From assembly GCA_029378245.1 (NCBI GenBank), contig JARKIF010000024.1:620001-684000 (forward strand): a stretch of 64,000 bases of DNA, read 5' to 3'. Below, in pieces: positions 22,701 to 35,100 of the stretch. How positions within the stretch are numbered: position 1 is the stretch's first letter; each line of letters opens with the position of its first letter. The notes beneath the pieces were generated by a model that saw nothing but the letters and a program-made list of their open reading frames with translations, did no database searches and was not told the origin of the DNA. A program made the position numbers and the translations under genes. The stretch comes from Roridomyces roridus (taxonomy: Eukaryota; Basidiomycota; Agaricomycetes; Agaricales; Mycenaceae).

Positions 22701-25700
22701 GTTTGGTAGCAACCTGTTGGCTGGATAGTTCACGTTTGCCAACAAGCTGATTGACGGTCTTCACCATAAGCAGTCGGCTGTGCTCGGAGGGGTCAAGCTC
22801 ACCATCAACATCCATTGGTGGATGATCCTGAAGGGCCTTGATAGCTGCACACAGGGCAGAAAAAATTATTGCCGTGTCCATCGAAGCCTTGATAGTGTAG
22901 TTACCAACATAGTAAAACATAGCCAATGCAACGGTCCCGGAGCTGATAGTTTTTGCATCCATATTACACCTCTCAGATGAAACAATGAGCGGGACATACG
23001 TGTTAACTCTGCCATTGTTGCAACGCAAAACAATGGTTCCATCCTCGTCCATGTGAGTTGCGGCCTGAAGTGGTCGGGGTAGTTGAAATCGGCAGTCCTT
23101 GTCATTATCTCTTAAATTACGAGGAGTCTTGGGAAGATATTTGAAGCACGTATCGGAATGGTCGTGAATCTGAGCAGTGCTCTCGAGCACCTCACGTAAA
23201 TCTTGATTGAAATTCAGATGAAAGTCGGGATCCCGCGGGTTGAGAGGACGGCTCATAACAGGCTGACGGAGATACATATCGTGCTCCTTGACATAAGGAA
23301 CAGTGTTCTCGGGAAGACACTGGGAAAACACATCTTCGTACCATTTGAAAACCTGTTGCGCAAAATCAGGATTTTGTGTGCAGCGCTTGAGGAGTTCCAG
23401 GGGGGATAGTGCATGCCGGAGCCACAGAAGCATATGGACATGTAGTCGACCACGACCTTGGGCCTCTACCACACCATAGTAAGCAATTATTTCACCAAAG
23501 ACTCCGATCTTTGAGTCTCGCCCGAGACCTAACAATATATCCAAGAGGCCGGTGACACAGATGTTGAAAAATCGAGCACCTGCAACTGGATTTTGACCCG
23601 CAGTTCTAGCTCGTCGAGAATTTTCATGGCCAGGATCCAGGTTGTGAAAGAAGGAGTCAAGATCAATGTCGCGACCAGCCAGAACCTGCGCAATTGGATT
23701 GTTTGTATCGGAGGGATTGAGCGTGAGGAAGATATTCGGTAGGCCGTGGCAGTTGACAAGAGAGAACATCTCTCTGCGCATCTTGTCAATTTCGCCAATG
23801 GAACCTGGCAAGTGGTCAGAAACATAGTTCACATAGTTCATAAGCTTTGACGCAGCCTTTTCACCCTCGTTCTCCGGCCTGGCGAAGGGATTTGCTTTCA
23901 GCTTTTGGCTGAAACCGGTAATTGTGTCCTCGGAAATCTGGAGGAAGAGTTCACGCACCTGGGGGAACCAAGCACGCTTGACTGCAAGTCTTGCACTGAA
24001 TCCAGACTGACGCCGCTGCATGGTGTTGTTCATGACAAAAATGAAGGAAAGATGAGTTTCGAAGCGACGGTCTCCACCTCGCGACAAAAGATGTTTCACA
24101 TGAGTTTTGAGGTCAACCTTTCGGAAGGACAGCTCATCGTTGTCCCAAGTAACATAGTCATTTTCCATCATACCCACACCGTAAGGGAACAGAGTTGGCC
24201 AGAGCTTGCCATATGTTTCAGGGCAATATCGAGTTTTTAGTGGTGATGCCCCGGACGGGAATTTGATGAAAGATTCATTGTCGTGCTTCAATTTTCGCAG
24301 AGCCAGAAGTTTGCGCTGTTGATACGTTGAGTCGACACAGTCCGCATCAACCACTGTGGAGGTAGGCATGCCAAAGCGACTGGTATTCTCGAAATACTCC
24401 AAGTTGGCTTGGTCAACATATGATTCCCCAGCATAGCGAGCCCCAGTAGCCTGAGATCGATGACCAGTAGAGGTGCTAGATTCCGTGTATCCAGAGCCTT
24501 CCGAGTTCGGGTTGGTTTGAAGAATATCCTGCACTGGGATTGGAATACCGTGAGCTGGATAGGTTGCGGCATTTGCGTGAATATCATCAGTGTTCAGATC
24601 GGAGTAGAGTGGATTGTTGTCTTTGAGCCAAATTAAAGCCTCAATTATTCGCTGGCGCCGAACAAGCAGAGGTGTATTTTCAAGCATCGTTGAGGTAATC
24701 TCGGTGTTCGGAGAGGCGACAAGAATCCACAGAGATCTCACCGCGGATCTGAGATAGCGGCGGCGGCAATGAGCCCACGAGAGGTCCAGGATCCTGTGCA
24801 AAGATGCAGACATTACCGCGAGACGCAAACTGACCTGAAGGGCCGAGCTCAAGCTTGAATAGGCATCGAGTTGAACGTGCTCGAGCAATGCATTGCTCTT
24901 CAAGAAAAGATAAGTCTCGCAGCTCACGAGGGCAGTCCCCGATCCATAAACCGTTGGCATAGCTCCGTAAGGGCAAGCGAGTGAAAGCTCCATGAGCGAC
25001 CTCGCGTCTGCAAAGGGAACAAAGCACGTAGCAGTTGTCGATCAGCGTGGAAGGAGAGAATACCTCAATGTGATCTTGCTCTGTGGAGACGCGAAGACTT
25101 TGCACAGCATCTTCTAAGAGAGAGATGTCCAGCAGCGAGCATGGGATCTTCTGTGTGTTCCGTTCCAGTTCCAGGAGACCGCAGAAAGAGCATTCACGAT
25201 GACGAAGAGCAGCGGCAGAGGTGGCATCATAGAATTCTTCCAGAATCTTCATTTTTTCTGTATCAGGTAGAATATGGTACGGATGTGCAGTGTTGTCCGG
25301 AGCAAGATCTTCAATTTCCACAACACGAGAAGAATCAGGGGAAGGCACGGTCTTGCGCTTCTTGTTCCGCGAAGCCGAGGACACAGGTCCAGGATCACTG
25401 TTCGTCTGCTTGCGTTTTTGACCCGCACGGCTTTGGTTGTTCAGGCGCAACTTGAGAACTTTAGCCGAAACCAAGAAAAGCTCCTCTGAGAGTGGGGTAG
25501 TAGCCAGGTTAGCAACATGATCAGTTCGGATTAAGCAGATGTGTGTACACTCATGCAGCAAGAAGTCCGATCTCAAAACAGCTGTATTTTTCTTTTTCTT
25601 ATCTATGTAAACAGATACGCCGTCATGTAGTGTAGCGAGTTTAGACAGATCGTGAATATTGAAGCCGGGCCGCTGAACCAGGCTTCGGGTACACTGAGTT

Positions 25701-25921
25701 TTTGCATCAATACTATCCAAAAAAACGAAATCCCGAGCAGAATACGCAGCTTGAGTAGCGCGTTCGACATTCAAACGCGATGGTTCTGGGTTGATGGCAA
25801 TGTTTTCGTGGTTCATTGGTTCATGGTTCACGGGTTCATAGTTCATCGATTCATGGTTCACTGGTGCATGGTTCGTGGGCAAACAGGGGGAGGGGGAGGG
25901 ACGCGACGGCGTGCACGGCAT
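19789..25921 (-). pseudogene. Helitron Rep/helicase gene, interrupted by a one-base frameshift
   Basis: Two long frames make one Helitron protein. The upstream frame (25921 to about 24728, 413 codons before its stop) begins with short NHEPM-type repeats, a basic region, and a Cys-rich N-terminal domain (CSFCGLLELE, CYVLCSLCRRE, ..DCPRELRDLSFLEEQCIARA) of the DUF6570 kind that precedes fungal Helitron helicases. The downstream frame (to 19789) has the Rep HUH motif GRGRLHVHMLLWL, then a PIF1-type helicase: Walker A VTGPGGTGKSR, Walker B LIVDEIYFLG, SGDPCQLPPPG and the C-terminal FTSHNSQGRSLDRA. The frames change near 24727-24728, where the minus strand has one G more than the conserved EIS..ILVASPNTEI reading allows. 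Helitrons move by rolling-circle replication. Either this copy is inactive or the extra base is a sequencing error. Confidence 0.88.
25806..25872 (-). repeat. Short tandem repeat in the Helitron N-terminal coding region
   Basis: Imperfect repeats of about 15 bp (TTCATGGTTCA-like on the plus strand) encode successive NHAPV, NHESM, NYEPV, NHEPM and NHENI units at the start of the Helitron protein. Confidence 0.7.
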
Positions 25922-26426
25922 GGGCAGAGTCTCGGAGATTGTGGGTGGATGAACCTGGCCAGAATCTGGGTCAGTACATAGCGATGGAAGAGAGGAGAGG
26001 GACTAACCTGTGGGGTAGTCGCTGAGCTTGTAGCGGGTCCACGGGAAGAGGCGCCGCGGGCCACGAGGAGAGAGTCATCGCGCGGACCGGACTGCAAGAC
26101 ATGAATACAAAGAAGCATGCAGCGAGCAACGACATCGTACCTCGCCCGAGCCAGAATAAGAACGGTCCAGCGTGAAAGAAGAAGGCGGAGCAGTTTCAGG
26201 CTCCCACTGGAGCAGGAGTGAGAACAAGTAGACGGGTGAAGGTGGGAAGAACATTGTAGCCCGAGAGCTGAAAAGAAGAGAAGTGCGGCGGCCCGGGAAG
26301 CATGCCGAGATAGATCGTCGAGGCCGAAGGCTGACGCGGAAAAGGATTTTTGAGGGGTAGGTGGGCTGAATAGCTGATTCTGAGCTGCCAGACCGGGTGG
26401 GAACAACGCAGAGAAAGATAGACTCG
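25922..26426. other. Gap between Helitron gene and TIR element
   Basis: No gene seen. The 5' terminus of the Helitron (TC start on the minus strand) should lie here if the element is complete. Confidence 0.35.
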
Positions 26427-26477
26427 TGGGGACCGGCATCACCGGTGGTTACTTCGGCAGCTTTGTACCTGTTTGGT
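26427..26477 (+). repeat. Left terminal inverted repeat
   Basis: Begins TGGGGACCGGCATCACCGGT and continues through TTACTTCGGCAGCTTTGT to CCTGTTTGGT. Partner at 30315-30365. Confidence 0.85.
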
Positions 26478-26792
26478 CCCCGATCACGCCAACAATTCCA
26501 TGTTCCATCCTGTCCTGCTTTCCATAGACATAATTTCGACATACTTTTGGTGGATCAAGTCTTTATTCTATCCAGGGCAACGTGAATCAAGCAAAAAAAA
26601 CAGGATTAGCGAAACAACATCAGAGTTATACGTCGTCATCAAATTCCCATTCACCATCCTCCTCCTCCGAGAACCCATATTCGTCGACGGCGGGGCTTTC
26701 AGACATGACATTTAAAGCTTCGGGGCGAGGCTTATCAATCGTCTCCCTGTGTGAGATTGTTAGACCGGATTCATACCAGTAGCCGAGTCAGA

Positions 26793-29700
26793 TTACCACC
26801 GTGCGAGTTCACGCAGACGGGCGTCCAATACCAATTGTCTGCGCACGGCGACGGTGGTCATGTCTTTCCAGCGCTTCTTCACCAACTCCTCGTCATTTAG
26901 AACATTCTTGTAGACCGAAAGCTGGTCCTTCAGCGCCTCCGACGTCATCTTCTCGATCTTCTTCATATCCAACTCCAACTTGATTGCCGCCAGACGCGCA
27001 GCAGCAGCCTTCTTCCGCGCAGCAGTCTTCGCTCGACGCTTCCGCCCCGCCGCGGCCTTCTCCCGCTGCTTCTCATACCAAGCACGCTTGAACTTCGCTC
27101 GCACGCCACGCGTCCCATCCTTGCGCACTTCCCGCATGACAAATTTCTCCACTGCCTCATCACACACTTTCACGATGAACGCCTCCGTATTATTGCGCTG
27201 AACGCGCGTTTCGTTGCTGAAAGACTGCGCCGTGCTATTGCAATGGACCTTCATATAATTCCGGTACGTGCCGAGGCCGCCTTCGTTGGGGTCATTTGTT
27301 GTGGGGATGAAAAGGGAAGCGCGTTGCGCGGGAGTCAGACAGTCAAATGTGCCACCAATTTTGAACTCCGGAGTGAAGTGGATCCAGCCGGTGTTGCAAC
27401 CGGAGAACATAGCGGAAACAATGATATCGAAATGAGGAAGATCGGGAAGTAGCTGTTTAACCGATTCAAGTAGAAGGGTATCGTGGATGGGGCGTCCCGT
27501 AATGGTGAGTTGGTCATGAGTAGCCGTGGCGTCGAGAAGAATCCTGGGATCTGCCGCTACTTGAGCGCAGAATTCGGGGAGTTTGCGATGGAGGGGAGTT
27601 AGCGAGAGCATGTTGATGGGTCTCTCCTTCGTCCCGCGAACCGCCGCCATGTAGTGCTCGGAGACCGAAGTCCCATAAAGAGCCAACGCCACGAGTTCGG
27701 TCATCGTCGCCGCGCAGTTTAGGCCCTTGAGGATGTTCTTTTCAACGTGGTTCTCCTGCCCGCTCTGCGTTTTGGAGTCAACAATGTCGGTGATGAGCTC
27801 GACAATGATTCCATGGAAGCAGACAACTTCTCGAGCGCCTTTGGTATAGCAGTTGTATCTGTTGTTTGAGACATCCGGAAATTCACCAGTCTCGTCGACG
27901 CCATACAACTCCAGCTTGCGCTCGTGCAGGTAGATTGCGGCGCGTTCTTGGTATCCTCGCTCGCGGTCCTTGTGGCGCAAAAGGGAGCCCAGGAGTTGGA
28001 GTAATTTGATTGCACCTGAGGTGCTCGAGTCGACGGCTTTTTGTACAGCTGCACTGTCAGAGTCCGATCCGAGTTCAATTATCGCGGTGTTGGCTTTATT
28101 TGCGAGGAGAACTGGAGCGGGTATATCGTTAGTGGCGTACACCGCTTGGATGGCGCGATACCCGTATTTCACGACGTTCATATCTTTGTGGCTGCAGCAG
28201 CCGCCAAAGACGTGGGTCGAAGCATCCTTCTGCTGCTCCGGCGTGAGTTTATTGAAGCGTTCCTCTCCTAATTTTCGTTCCAGGGCCTGAGTTTCCAGGG
28301 CGTTTCGAGCTTCATCGGATCTAGAATCCATGAGCGGTCTATATGTGGGACTGAGCAAAGATGATAATGCTCACAGTGCGCGAAGCTCTGGCTCGGATAT
28401 CTGCCCAACGTCCATGAGATCGTCGTCCGTCATATTCAACATCGCGAGCAGAATCCCAGACGTATCCGCATCGTCTTCTATTGCGGCGCGTCCTAAATCC
28501 TCGACAATAATATTCTTCTTGTGCGCTGCCGAGAGCTCGAATGCCTTCTTTCCATCAGAGGCGTGATCTCGGCATTCACCCATCTTCTTCCTCCAATAAT
28601 CATTCTTGTCGATGGTGCGTCGTTCCTGCTCTGAGAGAGGACTCCGGTTATACAAGTCAGCTAGACGATTGGCGACTTCCTTCGTGCCCTCGAATTGGCT
28701 CTGCGCAGTGTGGTCGAGTGCCTGAGCCACCTCAACGAAACGAGTCTCATAGGACCAAGTGCTTTGATCGTTGTCGTCGACACCGGGAGCGTAGGAAGGG
28801 GTGGGGAGCGTGATATGTCGACATTCAACCGTCATACCACGATGAGTAGTACCATCAGAACTTTCAATGAAGCCTATCTCTGATCAGACTCGGCGGTTGT
28901 TGAAAAACCAGGTACTTGCCTGGTGCCTCTGCAATTTCCCGCCCAAGTTGCAACTCTCCATATTTCCCGCCTTCATCATTCGCACGTTCAACGGTTCGTG
29001 CACTCATGAAGTTACGAGAGAGCCCGATACCAAAAGCCTCGGCGCAGCTCTCTACTGCATACGCCAGCTTTTCGGCAGCAGTACCAGTCCAAGTGAGCTT
29101 TCGAGCAAGCTGCCGAGCCTTCGACGTGTATTGTCCGTGTTTCATGGGATGCCAGGTTTTTAAGGCTTTATAGGATTTTCGGACGGCGGCCAAGGACAGT
29201 TTGGCGCGCTGGGCTTGCTTCTGGAACATATAGACTCGTTGTCGGGTGGAAGTGAGGCTGGATTGTTCTTCGCGGATGGTGGATTGGAGGGAGAGGATGT
29301 GTTTGTCGCGGCATGAAAGCTCGGTAGTGGCAACGGCCAGGTCCCGCTCGAGTTCGCGGATCCGGGACTCTCCTTCCTCAATAGCATCCTGCATTCCGTC
29401 CATATCGAGAGAATGCTGGTTGTTAGACACACCACGGTCGTTCTCCAGCCGTTTGATTCGTTTCTTCCGCCGCACCAATTCATCCCGAGCATCTGTATCC
29501 GTCTTTCGTTTAAGTGATTTCAGCGCGCGATTAGCATGGGTGAGGTCGTTTTTCTGATCAATAAGGACCCTGTTCTGGTCGGAAAGCGTAGCGAAATCGA
29601 TCTGGAGTTGTGCAAAGTCAGCGGATAGAGTCGAGAGTGAGGACTCCAATTGGTGGATGTGGGCTTCTCTCTCCGTCAGTTGGTCTCGCAAAGAGGGCTT

Positions 29701-29847
29701 CTTTCGTGATTTTCGGGGCTGGGCTACGTTGTGCTGCTCCTCCGGTACGTCGTTTTCGCCCTCGTCGGAGTCATCGGCGGAGGGAGTCGTGTCGCGTCCA
29801 TTTAGATTACGGAGGGCCAAAGCCTGCCGTCTGGTTCGTTGGGGCAT
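26793..29847 (-). CDS. Coiled-coil, putative DDE-type transposase of the TIR element
   Basis: Three exons (29847-28920, 28879-28375, 28338-26793) join in frame to 992 residues; the introns are only 40 and 36 nt, the first with a GC donor (CCAG|GCAAGT). Residues ~40-230 are a long coiled coil (LTEREAHIHQLESSLSTL, then several Leu/Glu/Arg-rich heptads), likely for multimer formation. The body has conserved-looking blocks: IESSDGTTHRGM, YWRKKMGECRDHASDGKKAF, HVFGGCCSHKDMNVVKYG, STSGAIKLLQLLGSLLRHKD, SAMFSGCNTGWIHFTPEF and TNDPNEGGLGTYR. Acidic residues in the first, third and last are candidates for an RNase H-like triad, with a CC/H motif near the second; this is inference. The C-terminus is Lys/Arg/Ala-rich. 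Position between inverted repeats makes a transposase the best reading. I recall similar multicopy hypothetical proteins in Agaricomycetes but no superfamily name. Confidence 0.8.
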
Positions 29848-30314
29848 TGAGTGCAGCGATCATCGAGGGTTGGAGGAGTAGAGAGAAGATAAACGCGTCA
29901 GAAGTGCAGGTAGAGCGAGAGGAAAGCCGAGAAAGACGCGTCGTGGTAAGAGACTAGGATTGATTTGGCTTTTGATGGCGGCGACTTGACGTGTTGGGTG
30001 GCTGATGTAGAGCATCCATCGTTTGCTCAATTCCTTCTCAATCCACTCAGACTCAGGAGAAAGGTTGCTCAGATTTGGCTGCCTCACAAGACTACCGTGC
30101 CGGATTTTCCATTTTTGCACTTCTTGTGAAGGCAAATACCCAAAACTCGAGGAAATGGACCACAGTTTTGTTCCAGATTAAAATGCGGGAAATTCCGCAC
30201 GATAGATGTATTCTAATGGGTCTCAGGATGATTTTATTCTGCGGGTACAAAGCGATCCGACGAAGCAGGAGAGAGTTGAAGCCGGTGTAAAATTAGAACC
30301 GAGCTGCCCTGCCA

Positions 30315-30365
30315 ACCAAACAGGGACAAAGCTGCCGAAGTAATCACCGGTGATGCCGGTCCCCA
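30315..30365 (-). repeat. Right terminal inverted repeat
   Basis: Reverse complement of the left repeat at 26427-26477, with two mismatches over about 51 bp. Confidence 0.85.
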
Positions 30366-32139
30366 GATCATAGAGGCAGAGGAGCGGAGAGAGTCAAGGC
30401 GAAGAGCCGATGACACGTGTCACCTGCACGTGCGCCCAAATGCAGACCGTGGGAAATGTGCTGGGCAAACTCGTACCCTCAGTCTAAGGACATCCGAAAG
30501 GGAAAGTCACGTGTTAATGTGCTAGGACAACATTCTTGTACAGAGCCAAACCGAAGGTTCGGCAATCACAATAGCCCGAGTTAATGACAAACTGCTTTGG
30601 AATCATACGGAAAGCCAATGGAAAGACATAAATCCACATGAAACTTGAAGACCCAAACTTCCGAGTCTGAGTCTATGATGATTGGATGACTTTCCATAAG
30701 ACTAAAATATGTTTTGGCATTATCTGAGGGGTGCCAGCAATGTCGGCATGCTCGTGCTTTCAATAGTTTATTCCGCTGGGCTTTTCATAAGCCACTGTGC
30801 ATTTAATTTACACACAAATGACCTCTTGACATGTCTGGTATGCCGATGCCCGCCAATGGGCTGTTCTTGATTCAACCAACGCGTTTTCACGCGCCCTTTT
30901 CCGTCCGACAATGACCTGGAACCTGTATATCAAGAAAAGAACACGCCAATTCATTCAGTTTAACCCGGATATGACGGGAAGACCATGCAAGGTCCATGGC
31001 ATGATGCTTTGGGGAGAAGCCGAGGACTCGGAGCAGTACCATCACAAAGCCGAAGGCCGGCAGATGAATGTTCGCGACGGGATCACAGCGGATAAAGCCC
31101 AAATCGGTTTATTCTACGAGGATTAGATCTGGTGAGGGGTAGGGACCCCTCGACCAGATTCATAGTTTAGTCCAGCGTTTGAGACTTGTTTAAAGTTCTG
31201 GGGTCCCGACAACTGCCTCGGCATATCGGCAAACAGCTTGAAAATATTCCAAAAACTTATTTTAGTGTTATGGAAAGTCATCCATTGCTAGTAGAAAGAA
31301 AGGTGCTTTGAGGGCCTGCTAAATTAAACAATAATTTCTCCATTCTCTGCAGCCTGGATGCGAATCATAATCTCGAGTCCCTGCGCCCATTCAACTGCTC
31401 GCGGCCACCACACGGGGAAGGGCAAATGAATCTCAACCTCTTTGCGTCCAACCTTCACCAACTTTTCGACCCTATATCCGAAGTTCGGATCCCGATACCC
31501 CCTTGGCCAGGACTAGACTGTAAAGGACTTTACAAGTGGACCGTCCGTTTACAGGCCTTCCCAGCGTGTCTCCTGCCAGGAAGGGACTTTAAACGCCTAG
31601 AGACACTTGACAGGCGCTGCCCAGTGGTTTTCCAGCGAACGACACTTTTCGTGATGTCGCAGGGGATGAGAGCAAGAGACAAGCTGTGTCGTCACGCGTG
31701 ACCGGCATGTTTGGCATGTTTGCCCGCGATCAATCACCCTCTTTTTCTTTTACCAACACCTAGCCAACACCCCATCGCATCGCTGCTCCCACTGGCATCT
31801 CGACTGTTCAATGCCGAAGCAGCTTCTGCCTATGTCTCGCGTGCGGCAGCGTGCGGCTCACTCTCTCCTCGTTGTCATGCCACCGAGTCTAGCAAGGAAT
31901 GTATACGGACAGCCGCGCTTGACTCTGACAAAGGATTTCAGCTGCTGCGCCCCCATTCATTCACGGAGTAGCTTCACTCAAGTTTCACCCGAGTGAATTG
32001 CATCGGACGGCTTTGATAAATTGATTCTGTGAACCGACGGCAATCCAAGGGCGCTGAGCGGGGCTGAGCGCTCGCAATATGCAATATAAGTGTTGATGGC
32101 GCTCCGGCAGACTCACCAGTCCTTTCTCTTCTCCCCACC
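30366..32139. other. Gene-free stretch with a dispersed repeat fragment
   Basis: No supported gene. A 71-codon frame at 30911-31126 shows no family match or splice context. The segment near 31464-31506 repeats sequence from just after NLR 1 (14518-14562). The last ~150 bp before 32140 form the NLR 2 promoter, without a clear TATA box. Confidence 0.45.
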
Positions 32140-35100
32140 ATGTCTAGCAAGGCCTCCAACTCCCGTACGTGACCTCCTTGAACGAAGCTCGGCATTTCAC
32201 CTCACCGACAACTACTTAGATCCGACGGACTGGGTAGGCCCGTCTCTTTTGACGGCAAAAACCATCGCTGCTGTGGTAGAAGGGCTGCCATTCCCCTACG
32301 TGAAGAGTGTCTTTGGGTTGGCTGTCGTGTTATTGGAGACCATCGAGGTGTGCATCTTCTTCTACTTCAATACTCCTTCGAACTGCACGCCCATTAGAAT
32401 GGACGAAGAAACCGCGAAGACCTGAAGGAACTCTGTCTCGACATTGGCGAAATCATGCATATTGTCAGCGATCACCTGACTATGCATCGCGACACCGCGG
32501 CTCAGAGGTTCCAGACGCTATGCGAGGATCTCGAAGCGCAAGTCCTTCCCCTTCTTTATGGTCCCGACGACTTGATAGTAATACTACGGCAGGTGCTTGA
32601 AGGACGTGCTGAGTGCGGTCAAACTTCTGCAAGTCGAGCCCCAAGGACTGCACGGAAGATTCAGAGAGGTTGTGAGACTGGCCAGCACCGCCGATCGAGT
32701 CGTTCGCTATCGGAGCAGAGTTCGAAACCTGCGCTCCAATTTGGTGGTAGGTCCGAGTTGTGGTTGTTATCGTCGCTGAACATTCTCAGCTATCCGCTAC
32801 AATGGACACGAATTTCCAGATCCACAAGCTGGCCCCAATATCGTCTGCATCAGCGCAGCCGTCCAGCGTCAGAACCAACTCATGTCCCCCACCGTCTAGG
32901 ATCTTCCACGGTAGACAAGGGATTCTGGACAAGATGTACGACTATTTTAGTGAAGATACCCCCAGGCAGCGTGTGTTCCTTCTCCACGGCCTCGGCGGTG
33001 CCGGCAAGACGCAGATTGCGCTGACTTTCATTGAAGAAGAATCTTCGCTGTAAGTCGACTGCCTTCCCCCCTTGGAAAAAAAATTGAATACCTGGGAGTT
33101 TTTCCGATATCTTCTTCATCGACGCCAGCACGCGCAGTACCATCGAGTCCGGCCTCTCCGAAATCGCCTCAGCGAAAATTGCAGGTGACAGTCCGCGAGA
33201 CGCACTGCAGTGGCTTCGCACAAACAAAGAGAAATGGCTGCTCTTCTTTGACAACGCGGACGACCCGAAACTCAACTTGAATCGTTTCCTTCCGAGAGGG
33301 CGACATGGCAACGTTCTCATAGCGTCGCGCAATCCTGGCCTTTCGGTCTACGCTGGCTCACAGCAGCTGGTGTCGGATATGGACGAGACAGACGCGGTGC
33401 CGCTGTTACTCGCGAGCGCTGGTCAAGACGATACGACCAACAATTCGGACATTGCTGCTGAAATCGTCAAGGTATGTTCACTCACTCAAAACTTGGGCTC
33501 CAATGCTGAACCAAGTTGTAGGAGCTCATATCTACCACTCGCAATCGTCCAAGCAGGAGCGTTTATAGCAAAGTCGGGCGCTCTCGATAGCTACTTGACT
33601 CTCTATCGTAACAACAAGGCACGCCTGCTCAGCGAAGTACCCCGACAATCCCACGACGACTACGCTTGGACGGTATACACGACCTGGTCCATTAGCTTCC
33701 AACGCCTCACTCGGACTGCCGCCACCCTCCTTCAGCTGTGCTCGTTCCTTCACCACACCGGCATTTCGGACAAGATCTTCAGCGGTGCAGCGGAGGCTAA
33801 ATATCAGATTACCTCTCCCGGCCCCACCGAGGGAGACATGCAGATGCCGTTCGCTTTCTTATCCCAATTCCTCATCGGGGGTGTCTGGGACCGGCTGAAA
33901 TTCATGGACGTGACGAACGAGCTCCGGGCGTACTCGCTGATCAATTTGGACGCGCATGCGAAAACCTTCTCCATCCACCCACTAGTACACGCCTGGATTC
34001 AGTCCACGCTCGGTACCTTGTCTGAACGGGCTGCCCACAAAGCGTGCATGACGGCGCTCATTGGGATGCAGGTCAACGCGTTGAGTCCCCAAGAGCAGGA
34101 CCGAGCCGTTCAACTCGCGCCACACATCGACGCGCTCCTCCCCGACGCTGACGTCAACCCCGTCGTACCACCTTTCCACCTCGAGTACGGCACGCTTTTC
34201 TACTACCTCGGGCAGTTTTCAAAAGCCGAGAATCTCATCACGACTGCGCTCGCCACGTGCACTGCTCAGCTCGGGCCGGATCACTTCTCCACCCTCGTAG
34301 CGATGAACCACCTCGGGATGACATACATGCGCCTCGGGCGTGTCGCTGCAGCCGCCGAGATGCAGGAGATTGTCCTACTTAAAGGCTCTTCACTCATCGG
34401 GGCTGATAATCCGTATATCCTCGCCGCTGCGCGCAATTTGGCGGACATGTACAACGGACTCGGGCGCTACGAAGACGCTTTGGGGCTCCAAGTTGACATT
34501 GTCGACAAGTCGCGCAAGGCGTATGGAGATATGCACACGAACACGACCGGTGCGATGGCGAACCTCGCTATGATGCTCATGAGTCTGGGACGTTTGAGAG
34601 AGGCGGAGGAGATGCAGATGTGCGTCGTCGATCGACGGAGGAAGGACAGAGGGGAGAATCACCTCGATACGATTGCTGCGAGAGGGAATCTTGCGCGGAT
34701 ATACCTCGCATTGGGGCGCTTGAAAGAGGCGGAGGGTATACAGGCTGAGGTGCTCCGACAGACACGGGACCTGGCGGGCGACGAGCATCTCGATACCTTC
34801 ATTGCTATGGGCAACATCGCGGCGACGTTTCGGGAGATGGGGCGGTTGGGAGAGGCGGAGCGACTCGAGGTTGAGGTGCTCCACAAGCGCCGGGAGTTGC
34901 TCGGTGAGAAGCATCCCGATACGCTGTTGGCTATGGGGAATCTGGCGTGGACTTGGCATTTGCTCGGTCGGCTCGTGGAGGCCGAGGGACTTGGGGCTGC
35001 TACTGTCGAGAAAAGGAGGGTCATTTTGGGAGATGCTCATCCGCAGACTATCAAAGCGGCGGAGAGGTTGGCGAAGACGTTGGAACAGCTGAGTAAAGCG

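Larger units (their letters stand above)
26427..30365 (-). mobile_element. TIR DNA transposon, 3.9 kb, unassigned superfamily
   Basis: The borders are inverted repeats of about 51 bp. Left (26427-26477) begins TGGGGACCGGCATCACCGGT and ends CTGTTTGGT; right (30315-30365) is its reverse complement with two mismatches. The repeat itself contains a CACCGGTG palindrome. The interior is filled by one leftward multi-exon gene (26793-29847). I found no unambiguous target duplication: the flanks AGACTCG and GATCATAG share little. This is a class II cut-and-paste element by structure. The superfamily is not one I can name from its protein. Confidence 0.75.

Noticed and set aside
19209..26426. Exact Helitron ends
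   Set aside because: No convincing hairpin-CTRR on one side or TC start on the other could be picked without other copies to compare.
26410..30375. Target duplication AGAT-like at the TIR element borders
   Set aside because: The flanks AGACTCG and GATCATAG agree at too few positions to claim a duplication.
30911..31126. 71-codon frame between the TIR element and NLR 2
   Set aside because: Reads smoothly but has no family match that I recognise and no splice or promoter support.
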